DNA from: DASPFV01 sp035620975
GTDB taxonomy: Bacteria; Acidobacteriota; Vicinamibacteria; Vicinamibacterales; 2-12-FULL-66-21
Direction: 5' to 3'
Length of the DNA: 42,912 bases
Assembly (NCBI GenBank): GCA_035620975.1
Contig: DASPFV010000168.1
Coordinates: 1 to 42,912 of the forward strand
The notes below the pieces were generated by a model. It saw only the letters and a list, made by a program, of their open reading frames with translations, searched no databases and was not told where the DNA came from. Position numbers and translations under genes: made by a program. Below, piece by piece: positions 7,540 through 15,645 of the stretch; position 1 is the first letter of the stretch; every line of letters begins with the position of its first letter.

Positions 7540-8743
7540 CTGAGCTCCTGAGCAGCTTCTTCGCGTCCTCCACGCACACGGGATCGTTGCCCTGCTCGCA
7601 GAGTGCGCGGGCCTGACGGGCCTCGCCGCGCGCGAGCTGCCTGTCGCCGAGCTGGAGTGCGACGCGGCCAAGCTCGACCCGCGCGCGACCGTGCACCCAC
7701 GCCTGGGCTTCGGGCGTGGCGGCCGCCTTGAGATCCGTCAGCGCGGCCTCGGTCCGTCCGGAGGCCACGCGGGCCGCACCCCGCTTGTACCGCCAGAGCG
7801 ACTCTTCTCCGGGGATACGGGGCCCGTGGTCCCTGGCCAGCATCGCCAGCCCGCCTGACAGGTACTGCTCGGCCTGTCCGAATCGACCGGCCCGCAGGGC
7901 GGTCGACCCGGCTTCGAGCAGTATCAATCTGTTACGCGGGTACAGCCGGCGCAGTTCCTCCAGCGTCCGGAGCGCATCGTCGTAGCGCCGCTCGCGATTG
8001 TAGACGAGCACGAGTGCGAACAGCGCGTCCTCCCGATTCATCCGTGCCGCCGCGGCGGCCTCCTCGATCATGTGGATGCCTCGTTCGCGGCCTCCGCCGA
8101 AACCCACCACGTATGCCATCATGCGCATCGGCAGCGAGAGGGTGGAGACGATGTAGCGGTAGGTCCCGACGATGAGGCCGGCCTCCTTGCGAGAGGGATC
8201 GAGCTCGAGCACGCGCTCGTGCGCGTTGTACGCGCGCCGCGCGGCTCTGAACCCGGCCATCAGCCCGCCTTCAACCGTCGCCACGAACGAAGCGTGCAGG
8301 CCGACCGCGGCACCCAGATCGAAGTGCGCCTGGGGATCGCGGGGGGCCGCCGCGATGCGGGTCTCGGCAATCTCTATCGCCCGGCCGATGTGGGTGCGGA
8401 ACTCGGCCTCGAGCCCGGGCGGCGGCTTCGGCAGGTTGACCCGGGACTTGCTGAAGGAGCCGAGGTAGTGATCGACCGTGACCGCGCCGCGCCGGAAGAG
8501 CATGGTCAGCCAGGCGACGCTCGCGAGGTTCCGGTGTGCGGCGGAGTCGTCGGGCGCGATCGCCACGGCCTTGCGCAGGAGGACCAATGCCTCGTCATGC
8601 TGATGACTGTAAGCCAGCTGAATAGCCTGTTTGCGCAGCGCCTCGGCCTCCGGCGCCTGGGCGGCCGCGGACGGGGACAGGGCGGGCAGGAGCGCGCCGG
8701 CAACCGTCAGCGCGAGGGCGCGCGTTCGTCCGCGCAGGTCCAT
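7529..8743 (-). CDS. exported tetratricopeptide-repeat protein
   Basis: A 404-residue protein with a signal peptide (about 1-28, ending AAAQA) and helix-turn-helix TPR pairs: a clear one at about 35-70 with PDDSAAHRNLA, one near 135-180, and a run at about 250-400. TPRs are protein-binding scaffolds, and export points to an envelope assembly or trafficking role that cannot be specified. The middle (about 75-130 and 195-235) is less repeat-like and may be membrane-associated. The start is supported by the signal peptide and by a TATCAT hexamer seven bases upstream, which would give a leaderless mRNA. The one-TM gene overlaps its 3' end. Confidence 0.85.
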   Translation of the reverse strand: MDLRGRTRALALTVAGALLPALSPSAAAQAPEAEALRKQAIQLAYSHQHDEALVLLRKAVAIAPDDSAAHRNLASVAWLTMLFRRGAVTVDHYLGSFSKSRVNLPKPPPGLEAEFRTHIGRAIEIAETRIAAAPRDPQAHFDLGAAVGLHASFVATVEGGLMAGFRAARRAYNAHERVLELDPSRKEAGLIVGTYRYIVSTLSLPMRMMAYVVGFGGGRERGIHMIEEAAAAARMNREDALFALVLVYNRERRYDDALRTLEELRRLYPRNRLILLEAGSTALRAGRFGQAEQYLSGGLAMLARDHGPRIPGEESLWRYKRGAARVASGRTEAALTDLKAAATPEAQAWVHGRARVELGRVALQLGDRQLARGEARQARALCEQGNDPVCVEDAKKLLRSSDGG

Positions 8744-8750
8744 ACCGACT

Positions 8751-8756
8751 ATGATA
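8751..8756 (-). promoter_or_regulatory. possible -10 element giving a leaderless transcript
   Basis: TATCAT on the minus strand ends seven bases before the ATG of the TPR gene, the distance at which transcription would begin on the start codon. No -35 element is obvious. No Shine-Dalgarno sequence precedes this start, which fits. Confidence 0.35.
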
Positions 8757-8870
8757 GGACGCTACAGACGAGCCTGTTTTCGATAACGGGCGGCTGCCGC
8801 CTGGAATGGGCACGTTCCAGGAGGGACCGGCTGCGCGCGTTCAGGCCCGCCACTTTCGAGGAGGACGCGA

Positions 8871-9194
8871 ATGCCGAGAGGAGGCCCGCGCAGCAGGCGC
8901 GGCGTACTGGTGAAATCGGCGGAACTCATCGGCTGGGCCCTGGGCGGACTCGAGCGGGAGATCGCCGAGACGCGCGAGCGCCTCGCCTCGCTCACCGCTC
9001 AGGCGGCGAAGCTGCGTGCGCAGGCCGGCCGGCGAGGACGCGGCGCCGCGGCATCGGCCGCGCCCGAGGCGGCCGCGCCGCCACGCCGGGGACGACGTCG
9101 TCGCAAGATGTCGGCGGAGGCGCGCAAGCGGCTGTCGGAAGCCACGCGCAAGCGTTGGGCGGAGCGCAAGAAGAAGGGCATGACGAAGCTATAA
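8871..9194 (+). CDS. small basic coiled-coil protein, possible DNA binding
   Basis: A 107-residue very basic protein. Residues about 15-55 form an amphipathic helix likely to be a coiled coil (LEREIAETRERLASL). A Gly/Ala/Arg linker follows, then a C-terminal helix KMSAEARKRLSEATRKRWAE that resembles the NUMOD3-type basic motif seen in homing endonucleases and other DNA-binding proteins. A role as a small nucleoid or nucleic-acid-binding protein is inference. A GGAGG ribosome site precedes the ATG at a good distance. Its last six bases overlap the end of the convergent gene at 9189. There are no enzymatic motifs. Confidence 0.8.
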   Translation: MPRGGPRSRRGVLVKSAELIGWALGGLEREIAETRERLASLTAQAAKLRAQAGRRGRGAAASAAPEAAAPPRRGRRRRKMSAEARKRLSEATRKRWAERKKKGMTKL

Positions 9195-10181
9195 TCGCAG
9201 ACCCAGGCCGCGCGCCTGTGCGCGTTCGAGCACCAGGTGCGCGGCCGAGATATCCTCGACGGCCATCCCCAGCGACTTGAAGATTGTCACCTGGGTCGGC
9301 GACTGCCGCCCCTCGACTCGGCCGGCGGCCAGCTCACCCAGTTCCCCGGCGATGTGCTCCTCTCCCACGGCGCCTTCCCCCATCGGCAGCAGCAGATCAC
9401 CGGCTTCGGCCAGCGCGCCGAGCCGCGAGTCGACGAACACGCGCGCCCGGCGGACCAGCGCCGTGTCCATCTCGCGCTGATCCGGCCGGCAGGCCCCCAC
9501 GGCGCAGATGTGCGTGCCGCTGGCAATCCAGTCGCTCTCGATCACGGGCTCGCGCGCCGCAGTGACGAGGGCCACGATGTCGGCGCCCTCAACGGCGTCA
9601 CGGGCCGACGCCGAGACGCAAATCGGTGCGGGACTGCGCACCTGCATCTCCCGGGCGAACGCCTCGCACCGATCGCGCGACGGGCTCCAGACGCGCACCT
9701 CGTGGAGCGTCCGCACGCGGCTCAAGGCCTCGAGATGGCTGCGGGCCTGCACGCCGGATCCGACGAGTGCGAGGGTCGCAGCCTCGCTCCGCGCCAGGAG
9801 GCGGGCGGAGACCGCCGACACGGCCGCCGTGCGCGACTCGGTTATGTAGCGGCCATCCATGAGCGCGACGAGCGCGCCCGTCGTCGAGTCCAGCAGCACG
9901 ATCGACGCAAGATGCGTCGGCAGCCCCATCCGCGCGTTGCCCGCGAACACCGTGACCAGCTTCGCCCCGAGCGACCCCGACTCCGGAAGGCTCGCCGGCA
10001 TGATCCCGAAGAACGCCTGCCCGGGCCTCACTTCGAGCACCGTCCGCAGCGGCTGCCGCGCGCGTCCGGCCGAATACGCCATCAACGCGTCCTGCATCAC
10101 GTCGATCAGGTCGTCCATCGTCAGGACGGAGCGGACGTCCTGCTCTGACAGGACTGTCACATTCCTGGGTTCATGGTTCAT
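9189..10181 (-). CDS. ornithine cyclodeaminase / mu-crystallin family reductase
   Basis: A 330-residue NAD(P)-dependent enzyme. The conserved N-terminal substrate region includes the Lys in SLGAKLVTVF, and the Rossmann loop is VGSGVQARSHLEAL, followed by the family signature VGACRPDQREMD. Members include ornithine cyclodeaminase, alanine dehydrogenase and 1-pyrroline-2-carboxylate reductase. The divergent neighbour at 10392 is a proline-racemase-superfamily enzyme related to 3-hydroxyproline dehydratases, whose product is 1-pyrroline-2-carboxylate. Reduction of that imine to proline is therefore the most likely job, though unproven. The only convincing start is the ATG at 10181, which lies inside the heptamer repeat array and yields MNHEP; a GTG eight codons later is possible. 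No Shine-Dalgarno sequence is visible. Confidence 0.88.
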   Translation of the reverse strand: MNHEPRNVTVLSEQDVRSVLTMDDLIDVMQDALMAYSAGRARQPLRTVLEVRPGQAFFGIMPASLPESGSLGAKLVTVFAGNARMGLPTHLASIVLLDSTTGALVALMDGRYITESRTAAVSAVSARLLARSEAATLALVGSGVQARSHLEALSRVRTLHEVRVWSPSRDRCEAFAREMQVRSPAPICVSASARDAVEGADIVALVTAAREPVIESDWIASGTHICAVGACRPDQREMDTALVRRARVFVDSRLGALAEAGDLLLPMGEGAVGEEHIAGELGELAAGRVEGRQSPTQVTIFKSLGMAVEDISAAHLVLERAQARGLGLRL

Positions 10182-10414
10182 GGTTCCGGGTTCAAGGTTC
10201 AGTTCAAGGTTCCGGGTTCAAGGTTCCTGGTTCTTAGGTTCATGGTTCAATGTTCAGCGCCTGGAGTGCACAGTCTATGATCACATCACCGCGGCCCCGC
10301 TCGCCCATCGTGAATCGACGTCTCTGGACCCGGAACCTTGAACCTTGAACCTTGAACCCGGAACCTTGAACCCTGAACCGAACCTTGAACCATGAACCAT
10401 GAACCCGGAGGAAC
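10168..10414. repeat. inverted array of GAACC-type heptamers
   Basis: The left arm (10168-10256) reads GGTTCAAGGTTC-type units and the right arm (10327-10414) their reverse complement, GAACCTTGAACC, with variants GAACCCG, GAACCAT and GAACCCT. About 70 unrelated bases lie between the arms. On each side the repeat runs across the start codon of the divergent gene, so both proteins begin MNHEP. Related tracts occur near 26524 and 40578. Confidence 0.85.
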
Positions 10415-11432
10415 CGAGGACTCCAGCGTTCGCCTGGTTCGCACGATCGACGCCCACACCGCGGGAGAGCCACTCCGATTGATCGTGGACGGCTTCCCCC
10501 GGGTGGAGGGGCGGACGATGCTCGAGCGTCGGGAGTGGGTGCGCGAACACTGCGATCACCTGCGCACGGCGCTGATGCTCGAGCCGCGCGGGCATGCCGA
10601 CATGTACGGTGCACTCCTCACCGGGCCCGAGCGCGCGGATTCCGACGCCGGCGTGCTGTTCATGCACAACGAGGGCTACAGCACGATGTGCGGCCACGGC
10701 ATCATCGCCGTCGTGACGATCGCGCTGGAGCGTGGGCTCCTCACGGGTCGCCGGGACCGGCGGGAAATCATCCTCGATACCCCTGCCGGGCCCATCCGTG
10801 CAGTCCCGGAAATCCGCGAGATCGACGGACGTGCGCGTGTCGCGAGCGTTCGGTTCCGCAACGTCCCGTCCTTCGTCCTGCACGCCGGCCTGGAAGTCCG
10901 GGTGAGCGGGCGAAGCCTGCGGGCCGATGTGGCCTACGGTGGCGCGTTCTACGCGATTGTCGACGCGGAGGCGGCCGGGATCCCGCTCGTCGGCCGGCGG
11001 CTCGACGATCTCAAGCGCGCCGGGATGGAAATCAAGCATGCCGTCGAGTCCGCCGTCCGGGTCGTCCATCCGGAGCAGCCGGCGCTGTCGGGTCTCTACG
11101 GAACGATCTTCACGGCACCGTCGCACAGCGAGGCCGCCGACCTGCGGAACGTCACGATCTTCGCCGACGCGGAGGTCGACCGCTCCCCCTGCGGCACCGG
11201 CACGTGCGCCGTGATGGCGGTGCTGGCGGCCATCGGCCTCCTGGGTCCCGAGCAGGCGTTCCGGCACGAAAGTCTCATTGGGAGCCGGTTCCACGGGCGT
11301 GTGGTCGGCGAGACGCTGGTGGGCGACCTGCCGGCGATCGTCCCGGAAATCGAAGGAGACGCGTGGATTACGGGCGATCACGTCTTCGTGATCGACGGGC
11401 GCGATCCCCTCGGGGCTGGGTTCCGTCTGTAG
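10392..11432 (+). CDS. proline racemase superfamily enzyme
   Basis: A 346-residue cytoplasmic enzyme. The fold family is clear from DAHTAGEPLR, LEPRGHADMYGALL, NEGYSTMCGHG and DRSPCGTGTCA. Overall wording is closest to trans-3-hydroxy-L-proline dehydratases such as human L3HYPDH, which pair a Cys with a Thr. Here both catalytic positions are Cys (Cys100 and Cys267), as in proline racemase and hydroxyproline 2-epimerase. It may therefore be a racemase or epimerase despite its dehydratase-like body. The divergent cyclodeaminase-like reductase suggests the two act on proline derivatives together. The ATG at 10392 lies in the repeat array; no ribosome site precedes it, and no ATG, GTG or TTG follows in frame before the conserved region. 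Confidence 0.88.
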   Translation: MNHEPGGTEDSSVRLVRTIDAHTAGEPLRLIVDGFPRVEGRTMLERREWVREHCDHLRTALMLEPRGHADMYGALLTGPERADSDAGVLFMHNEGYSTMCGHGIIAVVTIALERGLLTGRRDRREIILDTPAGPIRAVPEIREIDGRARVASVRFRNVPSFVLHAGLEVRVSGRSLRADVAYGGAFYAIVDAEAAGIPLVGRRLDDLKRAGMEIKHAVESAVRVVHPEQPALSGLYGTIFTAPSHSEAADLRNVTIFADAEVDRSPCGTGTCAVMAVLAAIGLLGPEQAFRHESLIGSRFHGRVVGETLVGDLPAIVPEIEGDAWITGDHVFVIDGRDPLGAGFRL

Positions 11433-11433
11433 C

Positions 11434-11455
11434 GCGGCAGACTAACTTCTGCCGC
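11434..11455 (+). terminator. hairpin after the proline-racemase gene
   Basis: GCGGCAG and CTGCCGC form a perfect seven-base stem with an eight-base loop, starting two bases after the stop codon. There is no U-tract, so it could stabilise the mRNA end rather than terminate. Confidence 0.35.
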
Positions 11456-11483
11456 AGACGCGCGGCGGTGATCTCCCGACAGG

Positions 11484-11511
11484 TTGCTGTGACGTCCCGA
11501 TGAACTATTCT
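11484..11511 (+). promoter_or_regulatory. likely promoter of the Ser/Thr kinase gene
   Basis: TTGCTG (11484-11489) and TATTCT (11506-11511) are 16 bases apart and end 17 bases before the GTG start. The match to the sigma-70 consensus is moderate. Confidence 0.4.
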
Positions 11512-11528
11512 GTGGACTTTCTGCTTCC

Positions 11529-13442
11529 GTGAGCATGGTGGGCCGAACCGTCGGCAAGTACCGGATTGTCGAGCGCCTCGGACGGGGCGGGATGGGGACC
11601 GTCTACAAGGCCATCGACGAGACGCTCGATCGCGAGGTGGCGATCAAGGTTCTCAACCCGGATCTCGCCGATGCCGACCTGCTGAAGCGCTTTCGCGCCG
11701 AGGCCGTCACGCTCGCGCGCCTGAACCACGCCGGCATCGCGACCATCTACGAGCTCTACCGGCAGGACGAGGACCTGCTGATGGTGATGGAGTTCGTGCG
11801 GGGCGAGACGCTGCACCAGGTCTGCGAGCGCGTGGGTCCGATGGGGCCGCCGCAGGCCGCCTACATCTGCAGCCAGGTGCTCGACGCGCTGGCATACGCG
11901 CATCGCGCCGGAGTCGTGCATCGCGATCTCAAGCCGGCCAACCTGATGCTCACCGAGACAGGCACGGTCAAGGTGATGGACTTCGGCATTGCCCGCGTGC
12001 TGGGGGGCGAGCACCTCACGCACGGCGGCTATATGATGGGCACGCCCGCCTACATGTCTCCGGAGCAGGTGCTCGGCCGCGCGATTGACGGGCGATCGGA
12101 CCTCTACGCCGTCGGCGTGCTGTTCTACCGTCTCCTCACGGGCGAGCTGCCGTTCAGGGCCGACACGGCCATCTCGATGGCGCAGAAGCAGATTGCCGAT
12201 GCGCCGACGCCCGTCTCGCACTTCCGGTCGGACCTGCCCGTCTGGTGCGCGGCCGTCATCGAGCGTGCGCTCGCGAAGGATCCCGATCGGCGATTCCAGA
12301 GTGCGGACGAATTTCGACAGATGCTGGCGGTCTCGGTGCGACCCGAGCCGCTCGGCGAGATGCCCACCCGGCTGACCCCCACACCGCCTGGCACGCTGCG
12401 GACGGCGGCGTTGAACGGCCTGCCGGCAACCGTCGTGATGAATACACCGGCACGGACGAGCAGCGCCACGGCGCGGACAGGTGCAGCCATTGCCGCTGCC
12501 GCGCCGCCGTCCGTGTCCGCCGGATCCGGTCCCGTCGACCAGCCGCGCGACCGCACCACGACGACGGTCGTGCTCGGACGCACGCACCTGGCGGCGATTG
12601 CCGCGCTCCTTCTGATACTCGTCGCGGGCATCGCGGTGCTGGCCTATCTCGCGCTTCGCCAGAGTCCTGCAGCGGTTCCAGGACCGGCCGCGGCTTCAGT
12701 TGCTGCTCCTGCGACGGCGGATGCGGCCCCGGCCGAGGGAGCGCCAGGTTCCGGTGCCGAGTCTTCGGAAGGCGGCACCGGATCCCATGGTGGCGCGGCG
12801 GGTACTCCCCCGGCAGCGGGGGCTCCACTCCCGCCGGCCGTCCCGCCGGCTCCCGGCCCCGCGCCGGCTCCACCCGTCGAGAACAGGGTGGCGACCGTGG
12901 GGGCCGGTCAGTCGGCCGGCCAGCGTCCGACACTCGCGCGATCGGCCGCGCCCGCGGACGGACGATCGGGCGCGCGGGGCGAGTCACGAGCGCCGGAGCG
13001 CGGGAAGGAGATGGCTGCCGTCGCAGCCGACACCGCCTCACCCGCGGCGGCGTCGGCCGTCGTGACGTTCGACGACGTGCGCGTCCTGACGACCGTCGGG
13101 TCAGACGAACGCGGCAGGGAGCGCGCCGGCACGCTGGAACTGCTGCCGGACCAGCTGGTGGTGAAGGACAGCAGCGGCGGCAGCACCCTGGCGACGGTAC
13201 CCTACAGCGCCGTCGTGAGCGCGCACTACTCGCGATCCCGTCAGCCGAAGTGGCGGGATGCGAGCGGGAAGGAAGTCGAGAGCCGGGTCGATCTCGGGCG
13301 GCTCGGCTTCCTGCGTTCGGAGCGCAACTGGCTGATCCTCGTCACGAACGGGGAGCCCGTCGTGCTGCGGTTCGAGGACGCCAACCTGCAGTCGGCGCTG
13401 GCGGCCGTCTCCCAGCGCACCGGCGTGCGGATTCAACGCTGA
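11529..13442 (+). CDS. membrane Ser/Thr protein kinase (Hanks type, PknB-like)
   Basis: A 637-residue one-pass kinase. The cytoplasmic N-terminal domain (about 10-275) has a complete active site: glycine loop GRGGMG, Lys40 in AIKV, HRDLKPAN with Asp133, DFG at 151-153, and APE-like MSPEQ. A juxtamembrane stretch rich in Thr and Pro leads to one membrane helix (about 353-377). Beyond it lie a Pro/Ala/Gly-rich linker (about 380-500) and a C-terminal domain (about 510-637) with the look of a small beta domain (GTLELLPDQLVVKD, ending SQRTGVRIQ). There are no PASTA repeats, so the sensed signal is unknown. Start GTG 11529 or ATG 11535. A promoter lies just upstream. The kinase call is certain; the exported domain is unassigned. 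Confidence 0.93.
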   Translation: MSMVGRTVGKYRIVERLGRGGMGTVYKAIDETLDREVAIKVLNPDLADADLLKRFRAEAVTLARLNHAGIATIYELYRQDEDLLMVMEFVRGETLHQVCERVGPMGPPQAAYICSQVLDALAYAHRAGVVHRDLKPANLMLTETGTVKVMDFGIARVLGGEHLTHGGYMMGTPAYMSPEQVLGRAIDGRSDLYAVGVLFYRLLTGELPFRADTAISMAQKQIADAPTPVSHFRSDLPVWCAAVIERALAKDPDRRFQSADEFRQMLAVSVRPEPLGEMPTRLTPTPPGTLRTAALNGLPATVVMNTPARTSSATARTGAAIAAAAPPSVSAGSGPVDQPRDRTTTTVVLGRTHLAAIAALLLILVAGIAVLAYLALRQSPAAVPGPAAASVAAPATADAAPAEGAPGSGAESSEGGTGSHGGAAGTPPAAGAPLPPAVPPAPGPAPAPPVENRVATVGAGQSAGQRPTLARSAAPADGRSGARGESRAPERGKEMAAVAADTASPAAASAVVTFDDVRVLTTVGSDERGRERAGTLELLPDQLVVKDSSGGSTLATVPYSAVVSAHYSRSRQPKWRDASGKEVESRVDLGRLGFLRSERNWLILVTNGEPVVLRFEDANLQSALAAVSQRTGVRIQR

Positions 13443-13484
13443 CCCGCCGCTCGGCCCGAGCGCATCGGGGCAGCAGGATCGCCA

Positions 13485-15182
13485 TCAGTATCCGATGGCC
13501 AGGCCGTCCTTGCGAGGATCCGATCCGCCCATCATCAGCCCCTGCGCGTGATCGAACAGGATTCCCTGGAACCCCCCGAAGGCGCCGACGCTCGAGATCA
13601 CCTGGTGGCCCTTCCTCAGCAGGCCGAAGCGCGCCTCGGGTGTCATCGCAGACTCGAGGGCGAGGCCGGCCGGCGAGTGGCGGAAGCGCGCGGCCTCGCC
13701 GGCCTCCTGCACGTTCATCCCGAAGTCAATCAGGTTCACGAGGACCTGGACGTGGCCCTGCGGCTGCATGTCTCCCCCCATCACGCCGAACGAGAACCAC
13801 GGCCGCTTGTCGCGCAGCACCATGGCGGGGACGAGGGTGTGGAATGGACGCTTGCCGGGCGCGAGGACGTTCGGGTGGCCCGGCGTGAACGAGTGCAGGT
13901 TGCCGCGATTGTGCAGCACGATCCCAGTGTCGCCGGCGACGATGCCGGAGCCGAAGTTCTCGAAGATGGACTGGATGAGCGAGATCACGTTCCCGTCGCG
14001 ATCGGCGGCGGTGAGATAGATGGTGTCGCCGCGGGCCTCGGGCGGCGGCTGTGGCGAGCTGCCCGTGCCGAGGGAAAGGGGGCGGTACTCGCGGGCGGCG
14101 CGCTCGCGATCGATCTCCTTCCGTCGCTCCGCCGCGTAGTCCTTCGAGAGCATGCGCTCGAGCGCCTCGCGCGGCACGGCGCCGGGATCCCCCAGCCAGG
14201 TGTCGCGATCGGCGAAGGCGATGCGCTTGGCCTCGACGAGCAGGTGCAGGTAGTCGGCCGAGTTGTGGCCGAGCGACTTCAGGTCGAAGCCCTCGAGGAT
14301 GTTCAACATCTCGAGAGCCACCACGCCCTGCGTGTTCGGTGGCAGCTCCAGTACCTCGTAGCCGCGGTACGTTGTCGAGATCGGGTCGACCCAGTCGGAC
14401 CGGTGCGCGCCCAGGTCCGCGGCAGTCAGCAGCGCATTGCGCTTCTGCATGTCGGCCCCGATCGCCTGCGCGATAGGCCCCTTGTAGAATGCGTCACGCC
14501 CTCCCTTCGCGATCAGCTCCAGCGTCGATGCCAGGTTGGGGTTGCGAAAGACCTCGCCAGATTTCGGGGCCAGCCCGTTCACGAGGAACGTGGACGCGGC
14601 GGCGGCATCGCGCGCGAGCACTGGCTCGGCATCCTTCCACTGCTGCGCGATGATGTCGGCGACGCCAAAGCCGTCGCGCGCGTAGCGGATCGCCGGCTCG
14701 AGCGCGCGCGCGAGCGGGATCGTGCCGTGGCGCGACAGCAGCTCGTGCCACCCGTCGACGACGCCGGGCACGCTGATCGAGAGCTCGCCCCGATAGGGGA
14801 TCGCGTCGAGCTGGCGGCGCCGGAACTCGTCGATGGTAGCGGCCGCGGGTGAGCGACCGCTCGCGTTGAGGCCGCGAACGGACTTCGTCTTCGCGTCGTA
14901 GACGATCGCGAAGAGATCCCCGCCCACGCCGTTCATGGTGGGTTCGACGACGGCCAGCACGGCGGCTGCGGTGATGGCCGCATCGATCGCGTTTCCGCCC
15001 TGCTGCAGGGCGTGCAGGCCGGCCGCGGACGCGAGCGGCTGGCTCGTCGCGATCATCCCGTTGCGGGCGAGAACGACCGATCGCGTCCCGCGGGGATTGG
15101 GGGCCGGTCGATCGCCAGGTGCCTGCCCGCCTCCGATCGCCACCGTCAACAGCACCGCCAGTGCGACGAGCGTCGTCCGCAT
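13485..15182 (-). CDS. gamma-glutamyltransferase
   Basis: A 565-residue N-terminal-nucleophile hydrolase that cleaves or transfers the gamma-glutamyl group of glutathione and related peptides. A signal peptide (about 1-20) places it in the periplasm. The proenzyme would cut itself before the nucleophile Thr387, in GDTIYLTAADRDGN, giving a large and a small subunit. Other family marks are GGNAIDAA, PTMNGVGGD near the N-terminus, and GGDMQPQGHVQ near the C-terminus. Length is typical. The start is an ATG with an extended -10 upstream (15216-15221). It is monocistronic and convergent with the kinase. Its products could feed the 5-oxoproline route represented by PxpA at 23807, which is inference. 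Confidence 0.95.
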   Translation of the reverse strand: MRTTLVALAVLLTVAIGGGQAPGDRPAPNPRGTRSVVLARNGMIATSQPLASAAGLHALQQGGNAIDAAITAAAVLAVVEPTMNGVGGDLFAIVYDAKTKSVRGLNASGRSPAAATIDEFRRRQLDAIPYRGELSISVPGVVDGWHELLSRHGTIPLARALEPAIRYARDGFGVADIIAQQWKDAEPVLARDAAAASTFLVNGLAPKSGEVFRNPNLASTLELIAKGGRDAFYKGPIAQAIGADMQKRNALLTAADLGAHRSDWVDPISTTYRGYEVLELPPNTQGVVALEMLNILEGFDLKSLGHNSADYLHLLVEAKRIAFADRDTWLGDPGAVPREALERMLSKDYAAERRKEIDRERAAREYRPLSLGTGSSPQPPPEARGDTIYLTAADRDGNVISLIQSIFENFGSGIVAGDTGIVLHNRGNLHSFTPGHPNVLAPGKRPFHTLVPAMVLRDKRPWFSFGVMGGDMQPQGHVQVLVNLIDFGMNVQEAGEAARFRHSPAGLALESAMTPEARFGLLRKGHQVISSVGAFGGFQGILFDHAQGLMMGGSDPRKDGLAIGY

Positions 15183-15215
15183 GTCCAGGCCTCCATCGGG
15201 ATCAGGAACGCCTGG

Positions 15216-15221
15216 ATTGTA
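15216..15221 (-). promoter_or_regulatory. likely extended -10 element for gamma-glutamyltransferase
   Basis: On the minus strand TGATACAAT is an extended -10 (TG, one base, TACAAT), 33 bases before the ATG at 15182. The -35 region is weak, as is usual for extended -10 promoters. Confidence 0.4.
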
Positions 15222-15452
15222 TCAGCGCAGAGGGGACGTCCGACGGCAGCCGGGCACCGGAAGACGGTCTTCCGCCCGGCTGTGGAAGCCCCAGAGCTGT
15301 CAGGATCTACAAGAGCGGTGAGCGGTCAGTTCCAGCTGCAGCCATGCAGACTAGAGCCGTGAGGCGTTCACGCGCTCGAGGGCGAAGCTGCCGCCGGCAG
15401 GGCGGGAATGGCAGGAGGTCAGGCCGCCAGGGCCGGCGGGCGACCTCCCGCG

Positions 15453-15539
15453 TTACGCCAGTACGACCGCCAGAATCGTGCAGACCAGCAGGAATGCCAC
15501 CATCCGCTCGGCGTTGCTCGAGAAGTCCCATTCGAACAT
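15453..15539 (-). CDS. 28-residue putative membrane microprotein
   Basis: A short frame encoding 28 residues: a polar, acidic start (MFEWDFSSNAER) and a single hydrophobic helix (MVAFLLVCTILAVVLA) ending at the stop. GGA about 11 bases upstream may serve as ribosome site. GC at third positions is high, like the neighbours. It lies in a 463-base gap between the VWA gene and gamma-glutamyltransferase, on the same strand. I know of no named family. The amphipathic start followed by one helix resembles small subunits or regulators of membrane complexes. It could be chance. Confidence 0.5.
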   Translation of the reverse strand: MFEWDFSSNAERMVAFLLVCTILAVVLA

Positions 15540-15645
15540 CGTGGTAACCGTCCTTTCACTAGGCTTAGACGCCCCACGACGGCCGAAAGTTTAGCTGGGC
15601 AGGCCTCGAATCTGTGATGTTTCCTGGTCGCTCGTCACAATTTCG

